From NCBI RefSeq assembly GCF_051414115.1, contig NZ_JBLKNZ010000001.1:1240001-1304000 (forward strand): 64,000 nucleotides of DNA, in the 5' to 3' direction. The translations under genes were made by a program, and so were the position numbers. Of this stretch, positions 40,766 through 51,026 are shown piece after piece; position 1 is the stretch's first letter, and every line of letters starts with the position of its first letter. The stretch is from Halovenus marina (GTDB lineage Archaea > Halobacteriota > Halobacteria > Halobacteriales > Haloarculaceae). A model generated the notes under the pieces. That model did not search any database and was not told the origin of the DNA. It worked only from the letters and a program-made list of their open reading frames with translations.

Positions 40766-42529
40766 CTACCGGTCGAGCCACGCCTGCTTGACGTTTATCT
40801 CCTGGCCCCACGGGTGGACGTTGTAGTCCTGCACTGAATCGCGCCAGGAGCCGATCACCGGCCGGTGGTACATGATCGCGTTGACGGAGTCGTCGAGGAA
40901 CGTTCGCTGGAGTTCTGCGTAGATGCTCCGCCGTTCCTCTGCATCCGTCGCCTGATTCCCCTGCGACCAGAGATCCATCACCTGATCGCTCGAGTTGTTG
41001 CCGTCGACGTATGGCTGGACGTAGACGCCGTCGGGGTGGTAGAATTGTCGGAGTTGCGATGGATCGGCGTAGAAGGGGAAGAAGTTGACACAGAGGTCGT
41101 ACCGGTGGGCGAAGAACTCGTCGACCCAGGTTCCCGTCTCGTACTCGTTGATCGAGACGTCGAAGCCAGCGTTCGAGAGGTTGTCCTCGACGACGACGGC
41201 CATCTGGGAGAGCACGTTCGCTGGTGCGGTGATCAGCGAGAGCGGAATCGGCGTGTCGTAGCCAGCCTCTTCAAGCAATTCCATCGCGCGTTCCGGGTTG
41301 GACTCGGTGCCGTATCGGTCGTAATCGATCCGCCACGGGTTGCCTTCGGGGTAGAACTGCTGGGTCGGCGTCCCGTATCCGCTGGAGACGACCTCCGCCA
41401 TCTCGGTTCGGCTGATGGCGTGGTTGATCGCGCGCCGGACGTTCACGTCTGTCGTTGGCGTGTTACTGTTGCGCCCCTGTGTCGTGGTACTGGCTGAGTT
41501 GATGTGGACGCACGTGTAGCCACCGCCCGCAATCGCTTCGACGTTGATGCCGTCCGCGCTCCGGTGGGTCTCGACGTAACTCGGGGCGGTTCCCGAGATA
41601 ACGTCGACGTTGCCCTCCTGAATTTCGGTGGACTGGACTGCTGGTTCGCTGATCGGGCGGAAGGAGACGGTGTCCACGTACGGCATATCCTCGCGCCAGT
41701 ACGAGTCGTTCTTCGCGACTCTGACGTAGGAACCGGTCTGCCACTCGTCGAGGGTGAACGCCCCCGTTCCGATGGGGTTGTTGCGTGCGTCCCCCTGTTC
41801 TTCGAGCGCCTCCGGCGAGAGAATTGCCACGGTGTGTGCCGAGAGTGCCGTGTTGAATCCGGCCGCCGGTTCGGAAAGCGAGAACTCGACGGTGTAATCG
41901 TCTATGGCAGTCACTTCCTCGACGGGGTTCATGATACTGGCACCTGCAGCGCCAGTGTCCGGGTCGCGGATCCGGTTGATGTTGTGAACCACGTCGTCAG
42001 CGACCATCTCCCGCTGATAGGGTTCGTGGAACTGAACGCCCTCCTCCAACTCGACTGTCCACGTCTGTGCGCCGTTGGTGACTTCGTAGTCCGACGCGAG
42101 CAGCGGAACCACCTCTAGATCCTCGTTGACGTGAAAGAGGCTCTCGACCATCTGACGCTCTATCATAATCGCGGTGACCAACTGCGTGTAGGCCGGATCG
42201 AGATTGTCGATGGTACTCGATATCGCGACGGTGAGGTCTCCACCCGCCTGCGGACCGCCATTTCCGTCGCCAGAGCCATCGCCGCTTCCGTCACCGCTCC
42301 CATCACCAGAACCGTCTCCGGATCCGTCACCGCTCCCGTCGCCAGAACCGTCACCAGAACCATCGCCGCTGCCGTCACCACTCCCGTCGCCGGAACTATC
42401 ACCGTCGTCATCTCCCGAACAGCCTGCAAGCGCGCTCGCGGAGAGCAGCCCCGCGATGGAGAGATATTGTCGTCTTGAAAGGTCCGTTACCGAATTTGGT
42501 AGTTGATCTCTTGGATCGTTGCCTTGCAT
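40766..42529 (-). CDS. ABC transporter family 5 substrate-binding lipoprotein, importer 2
   Basis: 587 residues from the ATG at 42529. The open frame begins at 42559, but ACATTAATG there looks like the TATA element of a leaderless start. Tat signal SRRQYLSIAGLL (Arg19-Arg20), lipobox ALAGC with Cys37. A linker of ten GDGS tetrads flanked by GDSS and GDGN follows, then the SBP_bac_5 fold (LDPAYTQL, VRRAINHAISR). Convergent with the importer 2 permease/ATPase operon rather than inside it. The ligand differs from binding protein 1 by overall divergence. Confidence 0.9.
   Translation of the reverse strand: MQGNDPRDQLPNSVTDLSRRQYLSIAGLLSASALAGCSGDDDGDSSGDGSGDGSGDGSGDGSGDGSGDGSGDGSGDGSGDGSGDGSGDGNGGPQAGGDLTVAISSTIDNLDPAYTQLVTAIMIERQMVESLFHVNEDLEVVPLLASDYEVTNGAQTWTVELEEGVQFHEPYQREMVADDVVHNINRIRDPDTGAAGASIMNPVEEVTAIDDYTVEFSLSEPAAGFNTALSAHTVAILSPEALEEQGDARNNPIGTGAFTLDEWQTGSYVRVAKNDSYWREDMPYVDTVSFRPISEPAVQSTEIQEGNVDVISGTAPSYVETHRSADGINVEAIAGGGYTCVHINSASTTTQGRNSNTPTTDVNVRRAINHAISRTEMAEVVSSGYGTPTQQFYPEGNPWRIDYDRYGTESNPERAMELLEEAGYDTPIPLSLITAPANVLSQMAVVVEDNLSNAGFDVSINEYETGTWVDEFFAHRYDLCVNFFPFYADPSQLRQFYHPDGVYVQPYVDGNNSSDQVMDLWSQGNQATDAEERRSIYAELQRTFLDDSVNAIMYHRPVIGSWRDSVQDYNVHPWGQEINVKQAWLDR
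42272..42391 (-). repeat. Ten 12-nt in-frame repeats encoding GDGS linker
   Basis: Ten 12-nt units, each giving Gly-Asp-Gly-Ser on the minus strand, with third-position and Ser-codon differences between units. Same linker design as in binding protein 1 but two units longer. Not a CRISPR array: units are contiguous and in frame. Confidence 0.9.
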
Positions 42530-42615
42530 TACAAACAGAATCATACGACGAAGGCTCATTAATGTTACTCCCGAAAAACCGCCCAGTCGACGGGTGAAGT
42601 CGCGAATCTGTGTGT

Positions 42616-42630
42616 TAGTATACAGTACTA
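42616..42630. promoter_or_regulatory. Palindrome in the divergent SBP2/SDR promoter region
   Basis: TAGTATACAGTACTA, with 5-bp arms around five bases, about midway in the 231-nt gap between the two divergent genes. GACAC-ACCA-GTGTC at 42652-42665 is a second inverted repeat. Candidate operators for one or both genes. Confidence 0.4.
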
Positions 42631-42760
42631 TCGTCTATTTGCCCACGAACTGACACACCAGTGTCTGCTGTTACAAGCGCCCCAAAGCGCTCGGTAGCAG
42701 ACCGGTCTCCGCAAGCCAGCGGCCCGCATCTATTTGACGGTGGCCGGTGATGACTGGCTT

Positions 42761-43567
42761 ATGGCAGAGACAGTCCCTGAACTACTCGATCTAGACGGAC
42801 AGGTAGCGATTGTCACTGGCGGCCCCGGGCAACTCGGCTCCCAGATGTGTGATGCACTGGCCGAACTGGGCGCACACGTCGTCGTCGTCTCACGCACGGC
42901 GGCTGACTGTGAGGAGAAGGCCCGCGAACTCACAGCGAATCATCAGGAGGCACTTGCGGTTCCGGCCGACGTGACTGACGAGGATGCGGTCGAACAGATG
43001 GTCGAGACGGTGCTCGACCACTTCGGGCGAATTGACGTCATGGTAAACAACGCCTACTCTGGATCCGCGGCGTCGTTCGAGGAGATGACTGCCGATGAGT
43101 TCCGGTCGGCTTTCGACGGGGCCGCGCTGAGCACGTTTCTCTGTTCGCGTGCGGCGATTGATCACATGCGCGAGCGGGGGAGCGGGGCTATCATCAACGT
43201 CTCCAGCATCTACGGACTCGTCGCGCCGGACCACCGCATCTACGGCGACAGCGGCCTCGACAATCCCAGCAATTACGGGCCTGCGAAGGCTGGCGTCGTG
43301 CAACTCACCCGCTGGCTTGCCGCCAAGTTCGGGTCGGAGGGGATCCGGGTAAACTGCGTGACTCCAGGCGGGTTCTACAACGAAGACCACGAGGACAACC
43401 CGGACTACGAGGACGTGTTCGTCGAGAACTACCGGTATCGCACGCCGCTGGGGCGGATGGGCGACGAGACGGACCTCAAAGGCGCAGTCGCGTTTCTCGC
43501 CTCCGACGCGAGCAAGTGGGTGACAGGCGAGAACCTCGTCGTCGACGGCGGCTGGACGATCTGGTGA
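42761..43567 (+). CDS. Short-chain dehydrogenase/reductase (SDR)
   Basis: 268 residues from the ATG at 42761; the nine residues upstream in frame are probably not translated. Classical SDR: cofactor motif TGGPGQLG (a variant of TGxxxGIG), NNAYSG, catalytic Ser in NVSSIYG, and Tyr-x3-Lys in NYGPAKAG. The C-terminal TGENLVVDGGWTIW is typical of gluconate/sugar alcohol dehydrogenase members. TATA-like TCTATTTG lies about 30 nt upstream. Followed after 66 nt by the D-threonine aldolase-like gene. Confidence 0.88.
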   Translation: MAETVPELLDLDGQVAIVTGGPGQLGSQMCDALAELGAHVVVVSRTAADCEEKARELTANHQEALAVPADVTDEDAVEQMVETVLDHFGRIDVMVNNAYSGSAASFEEMTADEFRSAFDGAALSTFLCSRAAIDHMRERGSGAIINVSSIYGLVAPDHRIYGDSGLDNPSNYGPAKAGVVQLTRWLAAKFGSEGIRVNCVTPGGFYNEDHEDNPDYEDVFVENYRYRTPLGRMGDETDLKGAVAFLASDASKWVTGENLVVDGGWTIW

Positions 43568-43575
43568 CGGTGTGA

Positions 43576-43590
43576 CCCCGCTGTCCGGGG
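43576..43590 (+). terminator. Hairpin CCCCG-N5-CGGGG after the SDR gene
   Basis: 5-bp GC arms 8 nt after the SDR stop, upstream of the next promoter. Possible transcription boundary. No T-run, so weak. Confidence 0.3.
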
Positions 43591-43602
43591 ACCGCTGACA
43601 AT

Positions 43603-43610
43603 CTTTAAAT
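43603..43610 (+). promoter_or_regulatory. TATA-like element of the D-TA-like gene
   Basis: CTTTAAAT lies 27 nt before the ATG at 43634. It favours that ATG over the in-frame ATA/ATG region at 43628 and shows a leaderless, independent transcript. Confidence 0.5.
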
Positions 43611-43633
43611 CACTGGCACCGAATAGGGTGATA

Positions 43634-44767
43634 ATGCGATCACTGACCGACCTCGACCCGGACGTATACGACTCGATCGACGACATCGAAACGCCTGCCG
43701 TACTCGTCGATCTGGACGTGATGGAGCGGAACATGCGCGACTACGCCTCCTTTGCCGACGAGCAGGGGATTGGGCTCCGCTCGCACGTGAAAACCCACAA
43801 GATCCCCGACCTCGCCCATCTTCAAAACGAGATGACGGGCGGCGACGGCATCCTCTGCCAGACGCTCTCAGAGGTCGAGGTCATGGCTCAGAACGGCATC
43901 GACGACATCTACCTCTCGTATATGGTCGTCGAGGAGAGCAAACTCGACCGCCTGATCCGGGTCTCGGAGAAACTCGACGAGTTCACGACGACAGTGGACA
44001 CGCCGGGGAACATCCACCCGCTGCAGGAGGCCGCAGCGCGCCGCGACGCGGTCGTCGACGTCATCCTCGAGTTCGACCTCGGGTTGAACCGGGTCGGCGC
44101 TCCCACAGTCGAGGATGCAGTCGAGATGGCGGCCCTGATCGAGGAACTCCCGAACCTGAACTTCGCTGGCGTGATGGCCTACGAGGCACACGTCGCACTC
44201 AGCGCAGAGTCGAAGGAGGACTTCGAGCGACTCTGTGCGGAGGCGATGGACCAGACCGCCGAGTGGATCGACCGGATCGAGACCGAGACCGGCGTCTCCG
44301 TCGACGAGGTGAAAGTCGGGGGCACTTCGACCTCGAAGTTCAGCGGCAAACACGACGTCGTCACCGAGATCAATCCCGGCATGTACCCGTTCAACGACGT
44401 GGGCGAGCTCAACCGCCGAGACTTCGAGATTGGCAAGGAAGACTGTGCCGTCACCGTCCTGACGACGGCTATCTCCAGCCCAGTCGAGGAACGAACTGTC
44501 GTGGATGCGGGAAGCAAGTCCATCTCGATGGACATCGACGGACTCGACCCGGTGCCGAAACACCGCGACGACATCAGCTACGAGAACGCCTCGGAGGAAC
44601 ACGGCTACGTCGATACCAGCGAGGGGACGCTCGACGCTGGCGAGCGCGTCGAGTTCATCACCCCGCACGTCTGTACGACGATCAACCTCCACGATACGCT
44701 CGTCGGCCACCGTGACGGCGTCGTCGAGGAAGTCTGGGAGGTCCAGGCCCGCGGGAAAGTCAAATAG
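43634..44767 (+). CDS. D-threonine aldolase / D-serine dehydratase-like PLP enzyme
   Basis: 377 residues. N-terminal alanine-racemase-like barrel with the PLP Lys in RSHVKTHK (Lys53), then the D-serine-dehydratase-like C-terminal domain with the metal His/Cys motif TPHVCTTINLHD. The family (DTA/DSD1-like) cleaves D-3-hydroxy amino acids or deaminates D-serine. With the D-aminoacylase at 45729 and RidA at 52957 it points to D-amino acid catabolism. Products would be glycine plus an aldehyde, or pyruvate plus ammonia. Confidence 0.87.
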   Translation: MRSLTDLDPDVYDSIDDIETPAVLVDLDVMERNMRDYASFADEQGIGLRSHVKTHKIPDLAHLQNEMTGGDGILCQTLSEVEVMAQNGIDDIYLSYMVVEESKLDRLIRVSEKLDEFTTTVDTPGNIHPLQEAAARRDAVVDVILEFDLGLNRVGAPTVEDAVEMAALIEELPNLNFAGVMAYEAHVALSAESKEDFERLCAEAMDQTAEWIDRIETETGVSVDEVKVGGTSTSKFSGKHDVVTEINPGMYPFNDVGELNRRDFEIGKEDCAVTVLTTAISSPVEERTVVDAGSKSISMDIDGLDPVPKHRDDISYENASEEHGYVDTSEGTLDAGERVEFITPHVCTTINLHDTLVGHRDGVVEEVWEVQARGKVK

Positions 44768-44783
44768 TCGACGCGAACGGCGT

Positions 44784-45680
44784 CTAGAGTGTCAGGTGAA
44801 GTCCCTGCTCTGCGATGTGTATCTCCCCGTCGAAGTGCTGTTTCGCCTGCCGTATCATCCCGTTGGGGTCGTGGTAGGGGGACAGGTGAGTCAACACGAG
44901 CGTGTCGACGTTTGCCTTGGCAGCCACTTCGCCCGCCTCTGCGGCCGTCGTGTGGTACTCTGAGTCGTCCCGGTCTCCTCCCGACGTGGCCTCGTCGAGA
45001 TACCCCTCGTAGGTGTCCGTCCTGAAGGGTCCCTGCAGGTATTTCGCGGGCACGGCTTCCGCCTCCAGAATCGTCGCTGCGGTGATCTGTGACGCCTCGT
45101 GGACGAGTACGTCCGCGTCAGCGGCGAAGGTGGCTGCGGTCTGGAGTGCGCCGGTGTCTCCGGTGTACACGAACGACTGTCCGGTTGGGTGCTCCTCGAA
45201 TCGGTACGCAGTCGTGGTGATGTTGTGCGCGACGGACTGTGTGGTCACCTCCCAGTCCGCAGTCTGGACCGGGAACGCGTCGGGTGCCGTCTTCACCTCG
45301 ATATCCCGTATCGCCGCGTCGTGTTCCCGTGGACGCCCCCGGATCTGCCAGCTTTCGATGTGGTCGTGGTAGATGTCGGTCGTCCCCTCGACGAACTCCG
45401 CAGTCCCGTCGGGACCATAGACGGTCAGCGTATCACGCCCGAGCGACCAGCCCAGAATCGCGAACTGGAAGAAGTCGCTGTTGTGGTCGATGTGATGGTG
45501 GGTGAAAAACACGTCTTCGATATCGACGAAATCGATCCCGTGTTCGACCATCTGATGGACGGTCAGCGGCCCACAGTCGACGAGCACGTCGTCGTCACCA
45601 AGTGAGAGATGAATGCCGATCCCGCCGCGGTCGATCTGTGGAACTGGCGGCGACCCGGACCCCAGTATCGTAATCTCCAT
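44784..45680 (-). CDS. MBL-fold metallohydrolase
   Basis: 298 residues. The H-x-H-x-D-H motif is complete in THHHIDH (His61, His63, Asp65, His66), with further ligands in YTGDTGA, VHEAS and LTHLSPY. Closest in style to the RNase Z/arylsulfatase-like branch that lacks an RNase Z exosite. Stop-to-stop with the D-TA-like gene, 16 nt. It has a short separation (48 nt) from the D-aminoacylase on the same strand and probably shares its transcript. Role unknown: lactonase, amidase or esterase. Confidence 0.83.
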   Translation of the reverse strand: MEITILGSGSPPVPQIDRGGIGIHLSLGDDDVLVDCGPLTVHQMVEHGIDFVDIEDVFFTHHHIDHNSDFFQFAILGWSLGRDTLTVYGPDGTAEFVEGTTDIYHDHIESWQIRGRPREHDAAIRDIEVKTAPDAFPVQTADWEVTTQSVAHNITTTAYRFEEHPTGQSFVYTGDTGALQTAATFAADADVLVHEASQITAATILEAEAVPAKYLQGPFRTDTYEGYLDEATSGGDRDDSEYHTTAAEAGEVAAKANVDTLVLTHLSPYHDPNGMIRQAKQHFDGEIHIAEQGLHLTL

Positions 45681-45728
45681 ACGACCGCTGTCGTGTTTCC
45701 GGGTGATAAAGCTACGTTCACGCGACGC

Positions 45729-47315
<1,587 letters not shown>

Positions 47316-47364
47316 ACCTCATCGTGATACGGCAGGCGATAAAAAACTATGCACACCCCGGACT

Positions 47365-47391
47365 GCCGCCGCGGGGGAGTCACTCGGCGGC
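47365..47391. promoter_or_regulatory. Inverted repeat GCCGCCG-N13-CGGCGGC in divergent promoter region
   Basis: Perfect 7-bp GC arms in the 145-nt gap between the divergent D-aminoacylase and 2-hydroxyacid dehydrogenase genes. A TATA-like ATAATTAAG lies downstream at 47415-47423. Weak operator candidate; GC richness makes chance matches likelier. Confidence 0.3.
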
Positions 47392-47460
47392 GAGTGCCCT
47401 CGACACGTAGCCAGTATAATTAAGACAGTCGCCGAACAAGGGCTAGATCGACTGATACAG

Positions 47461-48453
47461 ATGTCGAAAAATGTACTCGTAACCGAGACAGTGTTCCCCG
47501 ATCTGGAACCGGAGCACCGTGTGTTCGAGGACACGGGGATCAATCTGATCGTGACTGACGCAGGGTCCGCCGAGGAGATTATCGATGCTGCTGAGGGCCA
47601 TGATATCGATGCACTGCTCACAGCGACGCACATACCCATCACAGCGGCAGTGTTCGAGCATATCGATTCCCTCGAGATTGTCTCCTCCTACGGTATCGGG
47701 GTCGACCACATCGATCTCGACGCCGCGAACGACCACGAGGTGACTGTCACGAACGTTCCCGACTACAGCGTCGAGGAGGTGTCGACACACGCTGTGTCGC
47801 TCCTGCTTGCCTCCGTTCGACGGATCCCACAGTACCGCGAACACGTCAACAGTGGGAACTGGGACTGGGAAGCCGAGGCACCGCTCGAACGACTCCGCGG
47901 GAAGACGCTTGGACTCGTCGCCTTCGGAAAGATCGCCCGCCGTGTCACCGAAAAAATCGAGGGATTCGACCTCACCGTACTCACCTACGATCCGTACGTC
48001 TCTGACGAGACGATCGAGGAATACGGTGTCGAATCGGTCGGATTCGAGGAGTTGTTCGCCCGGTCTGACCTGATCTCCTCACATCCGCCGCTGACAGAGG
48101 AGACGCGTCACCTGATCGATGCAGACGCATTCAGCGCGATGAAGGAAAGCGCAATTTACGTCAACACCTCGCGAGGCCCAGTCGTCGACGAGTCCGCACT
48201 CTACGATGCGATCACGAACGACGAGATCCATGCTGCCGCCATCGACGTCATGGAGGAGGAACCGCCGGGCGATTCGCCGTTGCTCGGTCTCGACGACGTG
48301 ATCATCACGCCACACGCCGCGTGGTACTCCGAGCAATCTAAGGAGGAACTCCAGCGAAAAGCCGCTGAAGAAGTTGTCGCAGGCCTTCAGAATGGGACAC
48401 TCCGGTATGTCGTCAACGACAGCAAGACGAAACCGTGGGCGAGCACTGACTGA
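47461..48453 (+). CDS. D-isomer-specific 2-hydroxyacid dehydrogenase 2
   Basis: 330 residues. Catalytic residues complete: Arg in NTSRGP, Glu in DVMEEEPP and His in TPHAAWYSE. The cofactor loop reads LGLVAFGKIARRV, where the usual G-x-G-x-x-G is A-x-G-x-x-A, a less common variant. Resembles phosphoglycerate/hydroxypyruvate dehydrogenases and C-terminal-binding-protein-like members without an ACT domain. Could handle hydroxypyruvate or glyoxylate from D-serine/glycine metabolism next door. Confidence 0.87.
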   Translation: MSKNVLVTETVFPDLEPEHRVFEDTGINLIVTDAGSAEEIIDAAEGHDIDALLTATHIPITAAVFEHIDSLEIVSSYGIGVDHIDLDAANDHEVTVTNVPDYSVEEVSTHAVSLLLASVRRIPQYREHVNSGNWDWEAEAPLERLRGKTLGLVAFGKIARRVTEKIEGFDLTVLTYDPYVSDETIEEYGVESVGFEELFARSDLISSHPPLTEETRHLIDADAFSAMKESAIYVNTSRGPVVDESALYDAITNDEIHAAAIDVMEEEPPGDSPLLGLDDVIITPHAAWYSEQSKEELQRKAAEEVVAGLQNGTLRYVVNDSKTKPWASTD

Positions 48454-48497
48454 ATTGGCTTGACCGAGCGCCGTTGCTGTCGCGAGCCACTGCTATC

Positions 48498-49475
48498 TCA
48501 TGTGGGGACGATATTCTCTAGCTCATCGAAGTCCCCCGTCTCCTCGATCCGTTCGACATTTCTGGTGAGGATGTCGGCCATTCGCTCCCAGAGTTTCGGC
48601 GAGCTGCCCGCCATGTGGGGCGTGATGATAACGTTCTCGAACTCCCAGAGCGGGTGCGAGCGATCCAGCGGTTCCGGATCCGTCACGTCGAGAGCCGCCC
48701 CGCGGAGTTGATTCCAGCGAAGCGACCGGACGAGCGCGTCGGTGTCGACGATTCCGCCGCGGGCGACGTTGACCAGCACGGCCGAACTCGGTAGCGCCGC
48801 GAGTTCCGCCGTGTCGATCAACCCCTCCGTGGCGTCGGTGAGCGGGCAGGCGACGACGAGGTAGTCACTCCGACTGAGCGCGTCCTGTATCTCGTCTCGG
48901 TCGAAGCCGATCACCTCGTCTGTGGGGCCGCCCTTCGATGGCGTGTATCTCGCGCCGATGGTGTGCACGTCGAACCCCTGGAGTCGCTCGACGACGGTCT
49001 GTCCGATCGACCCGAGACCGAGCACCGTCACTGTGCTCCCGGTGACTTCACCCGCGGCCTGATAGTGCTGCCACTCGCGGTCTTCCTGCCGACGAAAGCC
49101 GTACTGCGAGCGGCGTGCGAACATGAGCATGCTGCAGACGGCGTGTTCCGCCGCCTGCACGCCGTAGACGCCGGACCCGTTCGTCACGACGACGTTTCGC
49201 TCTTCGAGTTCCTCCATCGGCAGGTGGTTCGTGCCCGCAGACCGGCAGGCGAAGTATCTGAGTTGCTCTGACTGTCTGACGAGGTCGGCGTCGATGGCCC
49301 CGCCCGTGGCGACCACCGCATCAGAGATGGCCTCGCGCTGTTGCTCGCTGGTTCGTGCCAGACGGATCTCGTGGTCGGGGAGGCGGTCACGGAGTAACTG
49401 GACGTACTCCTCGACAGGGATTCCGTGTGCGGCCCCGGGAAGGACGACGATCGGATCGGCGACTGTGTCTGTCAT
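48498..49475 (-). CDS. D-isomer-specific 2-hydroxyacid dehydrogenase 3
   Basis: 325 residues. G-x-G-x-x-G in VLGLGSIGQTV, Arg in VNVARGG, Glu in DVTDPEPL and His in TPHMAGSS, so the relay is complete. Convergent with 2-hydroxyacid dehydrogenase 2, 44 nt between stops, but not its close paralogue. TATA-like TTTATATA lies about 30 nt upstream of the ATG. Third member of the family in this window, each with a different active-site variant. Confidence 0.87.
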   Translation of the reverse strand: MTDTVADPIVVLPGAAHGIPVEEYVQLLRDRLPDHEIRLARTSEQQREAISDAVVATGGAIDADLVRQSEQLRYFACRSAGTNHLPMEELEERNVVVTNGSGVYGVQAAEHAVCSMLMFARRSQYGFRRQEDREWQHYQAAGEVTGSTVTVLGLGSIGQTVVERLQGFDVHTIGARYTPSKGGPTDEVIGFDRDEIQDALSRSDYLVVACPLTDATEGLIDTAELAALPSSAVLVNVARGGIVDTDALVRSLRWNQLRGAALDVTDPEPLDRSHPLWEFENVIITPHMAGSSPKLWERMADILTRNVERIEETGDFDELENIVPT

Positions 49476-49583
49476 TGTCTTCAGGATACCGGTGGGTCGA
49501 TGTGTATATAAATGTAGGTAGCTCTGGGCCGCTCTCAGGCGACGTGGGGAAGAATTATCCAGTCTACCGGCTAGAGTGGAGAC

Positions 49584-50993
49584 ATGCCACTTTCGGACCT
49601 CCCGACGGAGACAGTCGTTCTCAACGACGCCACAATCGTTCCGGGTGACGGGTCACCGCTCGTCCGGGGCGGTGCAGTCGTGATGGCGGGCGGTCGGATT
49701 GTCAGCGTTTCCGACTCCGCTGTCGCGGTGGACGACCCAGCATTCGAACGGGCGGATATCGTCGACGTTGCAGGCGACATCGTGATGCCCGGACTCGTCG
49801 ACAGTCACGTTCACCACGTGGTCGAAGCGCCGTTTTCGGCGTCGGCCTCGGATCCGCCGACGCCAGCAGTGGCGAAGCGAAACCGTGACAGACACCTCAT
49901 GCAGGGAACGTCGACGGTGATCAACGTCGACACGTTCGCGCTCCCGTCCGATATTACCGCGGGTGGGCACAACCACCCGCTGAAGATCGAACTCGGAGCG
50001 TGCCCGTCTCCGGCAAATCTCGACGCGGCCCGGGCCTCGGACGGGTCGGGGCTACACGCGGCACACGAGTCGTACACTATTCCCGAGGCCGTGGCGGCCG
50101 GGGCAGTCATGCTCGGAGAAGTCGGGTCGGGGAGCACGCTGGCGGGGTCGCTCCAGCGCATCAAGTACGTCCCCGATGCAGTCGAGGAGCGCACCGGACA
50201 GGAGATTACGGCGGCAGCGGCAGACGACCTCATTACTGCGGTTATCGGCCGGTACGCCGACCCCGACCACTACGACGAGGCCGCCGCCGAGCAGGTACTC
50301 GAAGACACCGACCTTCGGGACGCTCTCGACCCGGAAGCGCTCAAAGACCTGATCATGGAGGTGACCTGGCCGTCAGTCGAGAAGACGCTCGACGGGTTCG
50401 AGGAGGTCAGCACGTACGCCACGCAGTACGACCTCCCGGTGATGGTACACAACGCCGCGGCCTCGATGGACAAGACCAGAGAACTCGCTGAGCGCGGCGT
50501 GCCGCTGGTCGCTGGCCACTCGAACCACCCCACGTTCGCCCACGAGGAGGCCCTGGAGTTTGCGGCCGAAATCGGCTCCTACGAGAACGTGACAATCGAC
50601 ATCAGCACCTGGGACCTGTTCACCGACAGCGACCGACAGCGACCGGAAAAACAAGCGCAGATGCGCGAGCAATTTTTCGAGTTCGTCGAGCGAGGGCTAG
50701 TCGATACCGTCACCACAGACTGGTCGTGGCAACATCCCGGCGGGGAGTACCACAGCCTCCTCGTTCCGCTGCAGGCAATCGTCGAGCGCGACATTCTCCC
50801 GCTCGCGGAGGCAGTCACACTCGTCTGTGGGACGCCCGCGGAGACCTATCCCGCGATCGGTGCCACCCGCGGCACCATCGAACCGGGCGCTGCCGCCGAC
50901 GTGCTGGTGCTCGACGAAGACGACCTCACTGACATCCGGCGGCTGTACATCGACGGCAGACCCGCGCTTGTCGACGGTGAACTTTCGTACTGA
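49584..50993 (+). CDS. Amidohydrolase (urease/imidazolonepropionase-like superfamily)
   Basis: 469 residues. An N-terminal beta-domain (GDGSPLVRGGAVVMAGGRI) precedes the barrel with H-x-H in LVDSHVHHVV, then VMVHNAA, VAGHSNHP and TTDWSW. The C-terminal RLYIDGRPALVDGEL closes the beta-sandwich. The spacing fits metal-dependent cyclic amidohydrolases. It lies between a 2-hydroxyacid dehydrogenase and a Gfo/Idh gene and has its own TATA-like GAATTATCC. Substrate unknown: hydantoin, lactam or N-acyl compound. Confidence 0.82.
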   Translation: MPLSDLPTETVVLNDATIVPGDGSPLVRGGAVVMAGGRIVSVSDSAVAVDDPAFERADIVDVAGDIVMPGLVDSHVHHVVEAPFSASASDPPTPAVAKRNRDRHLMQGTSTVINVDTFALPSDITAGGHNHPLKIELGACPSPANLDAARASDGSGLHAAHESYTIPEAVAAGAVMLGEVGSGSTLAGSLQRIKYVPDAVEERTGQEITAAAADDLITAVIGRYADPDHYDEAAAEQVLEDTDLRDALDPEALKDLIMEVTWPSVEKTLDGFEEVSTYATQYDLPVMVHNAAASMDKTRELAERGVPLVAGHSNHPTFAHEEALEFAAEIGSYENVTIDISTWDLFTDSDRQRPEKQAQMREQFFEFVERGLVDTVTTDWSWQHPGGEYHSLLVPLQAIVERDILPLAEAVTLVCGTPAETYPAIGATRGTIEPGAAADVLVLDEDDLTDIRRLYIDGRPALVDGELSY

Positions 50994-51026
50994 CTCGGGT
51001 GTCGGTGGCGGTCTGGAGGCGTCTCA

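Noticed and set aside
42272..42391. Regular 12-nt repeats suggestive of a CRISPR or satellite array
   Set aside because: Units are contiguous without spacers and encode an in-frame GDGS linker of a lipoprotein.
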